Made by a program: the position numbers and the translations under genes. From Clostridiales bacterium (GTDB taxonomy: Bacteria; Bacillota; Clostridia; Lachnospirales; WQUN01), in contig JAIRVD010000254.1 of NCBI GenBank assembly GCA_031254075.1, positions 1 through 7,864 on the forward strand: DNA of 7,864 nucleotides, in the 5' to 3' direction. Positions within the stretch are counted from its first letter, which is position 1. Each line of letters opens with the position of its first letter. Shown here piece after piece: positions 5,983-7,864 of this stretch. The notes below the pieces were generated by a model that was given only the letters and a program-made list of their open reading frames with translations, was not told the origin of the DNA and did not search any database.

Positions 5983-7479
5983 ATGAAAAAATTCGTTTGC
6001 TTTGTTTTAATTGCGATGATTCTAATCGGAAGCTTTCCGATTGTTGCCTCTGCGACGGGTCCGTCGAATTACACATACGGCTACAACGAATGGAGTGTTC
6101 CGATTGCTTCGCCCGACGCGTATCGCGTAAGCGATTATATTCTGGGTCAGCATTTGCAATATGAAGGTCAAAGTATCGGAGCGTTCCGTACTCCGCAGGA
6201 TTTGCATGTCGTCGGAAATTTGCTCTACATTGTGGATTCGGGAAACAACAGAATTCTGATTATGCAATTTAATGAAGACACTACATTTGAAGTTATTGAT
6301 ATAAAAACTTTTGCGACATACGAAAACGGCGAACAAACGGAGTTCAGAAATCCGTACGGAATTTACGTTTCCGAATGGGAAGCAAGCGAAGGGCAAATTT
6401 GGATTGCCGACAGAAACAACCAACGCGTTTTGCATTTGGACGAGGACTGGAATGTATTAAATGTAATGCTACACCCGGGTATTCACGGAACGAGTCTTCT
6501 GTCTGAGACAAGCGATTTTCTTCCTGAAAAGATTGCGGTAGATTTTTCCGGAAGGCTTTTTGTGCAAACAGACGGCGTAAACCGGGGGCTTATGGAATTT
6601 GACCGTTACGGAAATTTTGCGGGATACATGGGCGCGCCGCCGGTAGAAGTCAGCATAATCGACCAATTTTGGCGTTTCATCGCGACGCCCGAGCAACGGG
6701 CGCGTATGCCTCTGAATGTTCCTGTAGAGTATAATAATTTGTATATTGACCATGAGGGTTTCATTTTTGTAACAACATCAAGTGACGGCGTTTCTCCCGT
6801 TTCAAGGCTTAACGCAATGGGCGAAGATATTTTAATCAGAAACGGTTGGTTCGAACCAATCGGAGATATTTGGTGGGGAACGGGCGCGAATATATCCGGT
6901 CCGAGTGTATTCATTGACGTTACCGCGTTGCCAAACAATATCTATATTGTTTTCGACCGCAACCGCGGACGGCTTTTCGCATACGATACGCAGGGCGAAT
7001 TGCTTTATGCATGGGGCGGACCCGGAAATCGCGAAGGCTACTTTACCTTTGCGACCGCCATTGACAGCATGGGGTATACGTTATTCGCGCTTGACGCGGG
7101 TAACAGCGGTTCGCTCACGCGTTTCGATTTAACGGAATACGGTTTGTTAATTAACCAAGCTTTGGATATGTATCAACGCGGATTATATGAAGAAAGCTAT
7201 GAAGTCTGGAATGATGTTTTGCGCATCAACGGAAATTTCGGTCTTGCGTATCTCGGAATCGCACGTGCGCGTCTTCGCCAAGGGCAGTACCGCGAAGCAA
7301 TGGAATATTTCAAAGACCAAAACGACTACAGAAATTATGGACGCGCATTTGGTTTTTACCGCAGAATTTGGATGGAACAAAATTTTTGGATGTTTGCTTT
7401 AGCTCTCGGTGTTTTAATGATTGTTCCGCCTGTTGTTAGAAAGGTAATCAAAGTGCGAAGGGAGATTCGGGAGTCATGA
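5983..7479 (+). CDS. Secreted NHL-type beta-propeller and TPR protein with C-terminal membrane anchor
   Basis: Role not established; probably an accessory protein on the outer face of the membrane. The 498 residues start with a clear signal peptide (MKKFVCF, hydrophobic core, likely cleavage after VASA near residue 24). Residues about 60-382 carry at least five NHL-like blades, shown by repeated patterns such as YIVDSGNNRILIM (82-94), IWIADRNNQRVLHL (139-152), YIVFDRNRGRLFAYD (321-335) and LFALDAGNSGSL (367-378). Residues about 387-460 hold a TPR pair, with ALDMYQRGLYEESYEVWNDVL and AYLGIARARLRQGQYREAM. A hydrophobic helix at about 469-485, followed by basic residues, should anchor it with the propeller outside. 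AAGGAG at 5969-5974 lies 8 bases before the ATG at 5983, which also starts the signal peptide cleanly; GTG at 5974 and ATG at 5977 are too close to it. It follows the second permease by 5 bases, so it is likely made with the transporter. Propellers of this kind bind proteins or glycans, or act as lactonases; I see no clear lactonase catalytic set. Confidence 0.85.
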   Translation: MKKFVCFVLIAMILIGSFPIVASATGPSNYTYGYNEWSVPIASPDAYRVSDYILGQHLQYEGQSIGAFRTPQDLHVVGNLLYIVDSGNNRILIMQFNEDTTFEVIDIKTFATYENGEQTEFRNPYGIYVSEWEASEGQIWIADRNNQRVLHLDEDWNVLNVMLHPGIHGTSLLSETSDFLPEKIAVDFSGRLFVQTDGVNRGLMEFDRYGNFAGYMGAPPVEVSIIDQFWRFIATPEQRARMPLNVPVEYNNLYIDHEGFIFVTTSSDGVSPVSRLNAMGEDILIRNGWFEPIGDIWWGTGANISGPSVFIDVTALPNNIYIVFDRNRGRLFAYDTQGELLYAWGGPGNREGYFTFATAIDSMGYTLFALDAGNSGSLTRFDLTEYGLLINQALDMYQRGLYEESYEVWNDVLRINGNFGLAYLGIARARLRQGQYREAMEYFKDQNDYRNYGRAFGFYRRIWMEQNFWMFALALGVLMIVPPVVRKVIKVRREIRES

Positions 7480-7864
7480 CCGCGATAAAAAAACGTTTTA
7501 CCGGCGAGGCTTTTCTCAAATACATCGAAAGCCTGCTGTTTTCTCTTTACACAATGCGCAGACCGCTCGACGGGTTTTGGGATTTGGTTCACGAAAAACG
7601 CGGAAGTATGGCGGCGGCGCATACGATTGTAGTTACATTTATTCTTGTGCAAATTGTATATCTTACGCAAACAAGTTTCATGTGGATAAATATTAATATG
7701 GAAGCGTTCAGTTCGCTTTACGTTGTTTTAAATAATTTAGGTCCGCTTTTGCTGTTCTCGGTTTCCAATTGGTGTCTCACCACTTTGTTCGACGGCAAGG
7801 GACGCATTTCGGATATCTACATGGGTTACGCTTACGCATTGGTTCCGCAGCTTCTTATCATGCT
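7476..7864 (+). CDS. YIP1-family membrane protein (partial, N-terminal 129 residues)
   Basis: Multi-pass inner membrane protein of uncertain function; the gene runs off the window. After a basic N-terminus comes DGFWDLVHEKRGSMAAA (32-48), which leads into a first hydrophobic helix (about 48-64). A second follows at about 81-105 and a third starts at about 115. The stretch NWCLTTLFDGKGR then ISDIYMGYAYALVPQLL (98-126) matches the pattern I know from bacterial YIP1-domain proteins, where a G-K-G loop precedes a helix ending in A-x-x-L-x-P. Its ATG overlaps the stop of the propeller gene in the sequence ATGA, a usual sign of coupled translation. AAGGGAG at 7458-7464 is 11 bases ahead and GGGAG at 7469-7473 only 2 bases ahead, so initiation may rely partly on coupling. 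The cytoplasmic or outside position of the loops cannot be fixed here. The family call is from motif memory and is moderately secure. Confidence 0.72.
   Translation, partial: MTAIKKRFTGEAFLKYIESLLFSLYTMRRPLDGFWDLVHEKRGSMAAAHTIVVTFILVQIVYLTQTSFMWININMEAFSSLYVVLNNLGPLLLFSVSNWCLTTLFDGKGRISDIYMGYAYALVPQLLIM

Noticed and set aside
5642..6076. Antisense open frame of 144 codons across the second permease and propeller gene
   Set aside because: It lies opposite the EAA loop and the signal peptide region, both well supported on the plus strand. The translation has no recognisable domain.

Overview
The window looks like chromosomal sequence from a Gram-positive bacterium of the Bacillota, probably of the Clostridia or Paenibacillus type. 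The signs are strong AGGAGG-type ribosome binding sites before nearly every gene, an AT-leaning but not extreme base composition, a binding-protein-dependent sugar importer with no ATPase beside it, and secreted proteins held by membrane helices as expected for a single-membrane cell. The genus cannot be named from the sequence alone.

Layout. Positions 1-899 (minus strand) hold most of galE, UDP-glucose 4-epimerase, cut at its C-terminus by the window edge. Positions 900-1102 are a divergent intergenic region with two well-formed, back-to-back sigma-A-like promoters and several short dyads between and over them. From 1103 to the window end runs one tightly packed plus-strand operon of five genes: a very large (994 aa) membrane-anchored solute-binding protein; two MalF/MalG-type sugar ABC permeases; a secreted NHL beta-propeller/TPR protein with a C-terminal membrane helix; and the start of a YIP1-family multi-pass membrane protein. 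Gaps are 14, 10 and 5 bases, and the last two genes overlap by 4 bases (ATGA). No internal terminator is visible, so this is probably one transcript.

How the parts may work together. The binding domain and permeases form the receptor and channel of a CUT1-like carbohydrate importer. The ATPase is absent from the window; in Bacillota such systems often share one multitask ATPase (MsmX type). The unusual parts are the receptor, which carries a membrane anchor, two related beta-sandwich modules and a predicted helical region ahead of the binding domain, and the two trailing genes, which are not standard transporter parts. The propeller/TPR protein would display its domains outside the cell and the YIP1 protein would sit in the membrane. 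Whether they assist capture, assembly or sensing is open. The substrate cannot be read from the sequence. galE is compatible with galactose metabolism or cell-surface glycan synthesis, but it has its own divergent promoter and need not belong to the system.

No RNA genes, insertion sequences, CRISPR arrays, attachment sites or clear terminators were seen.
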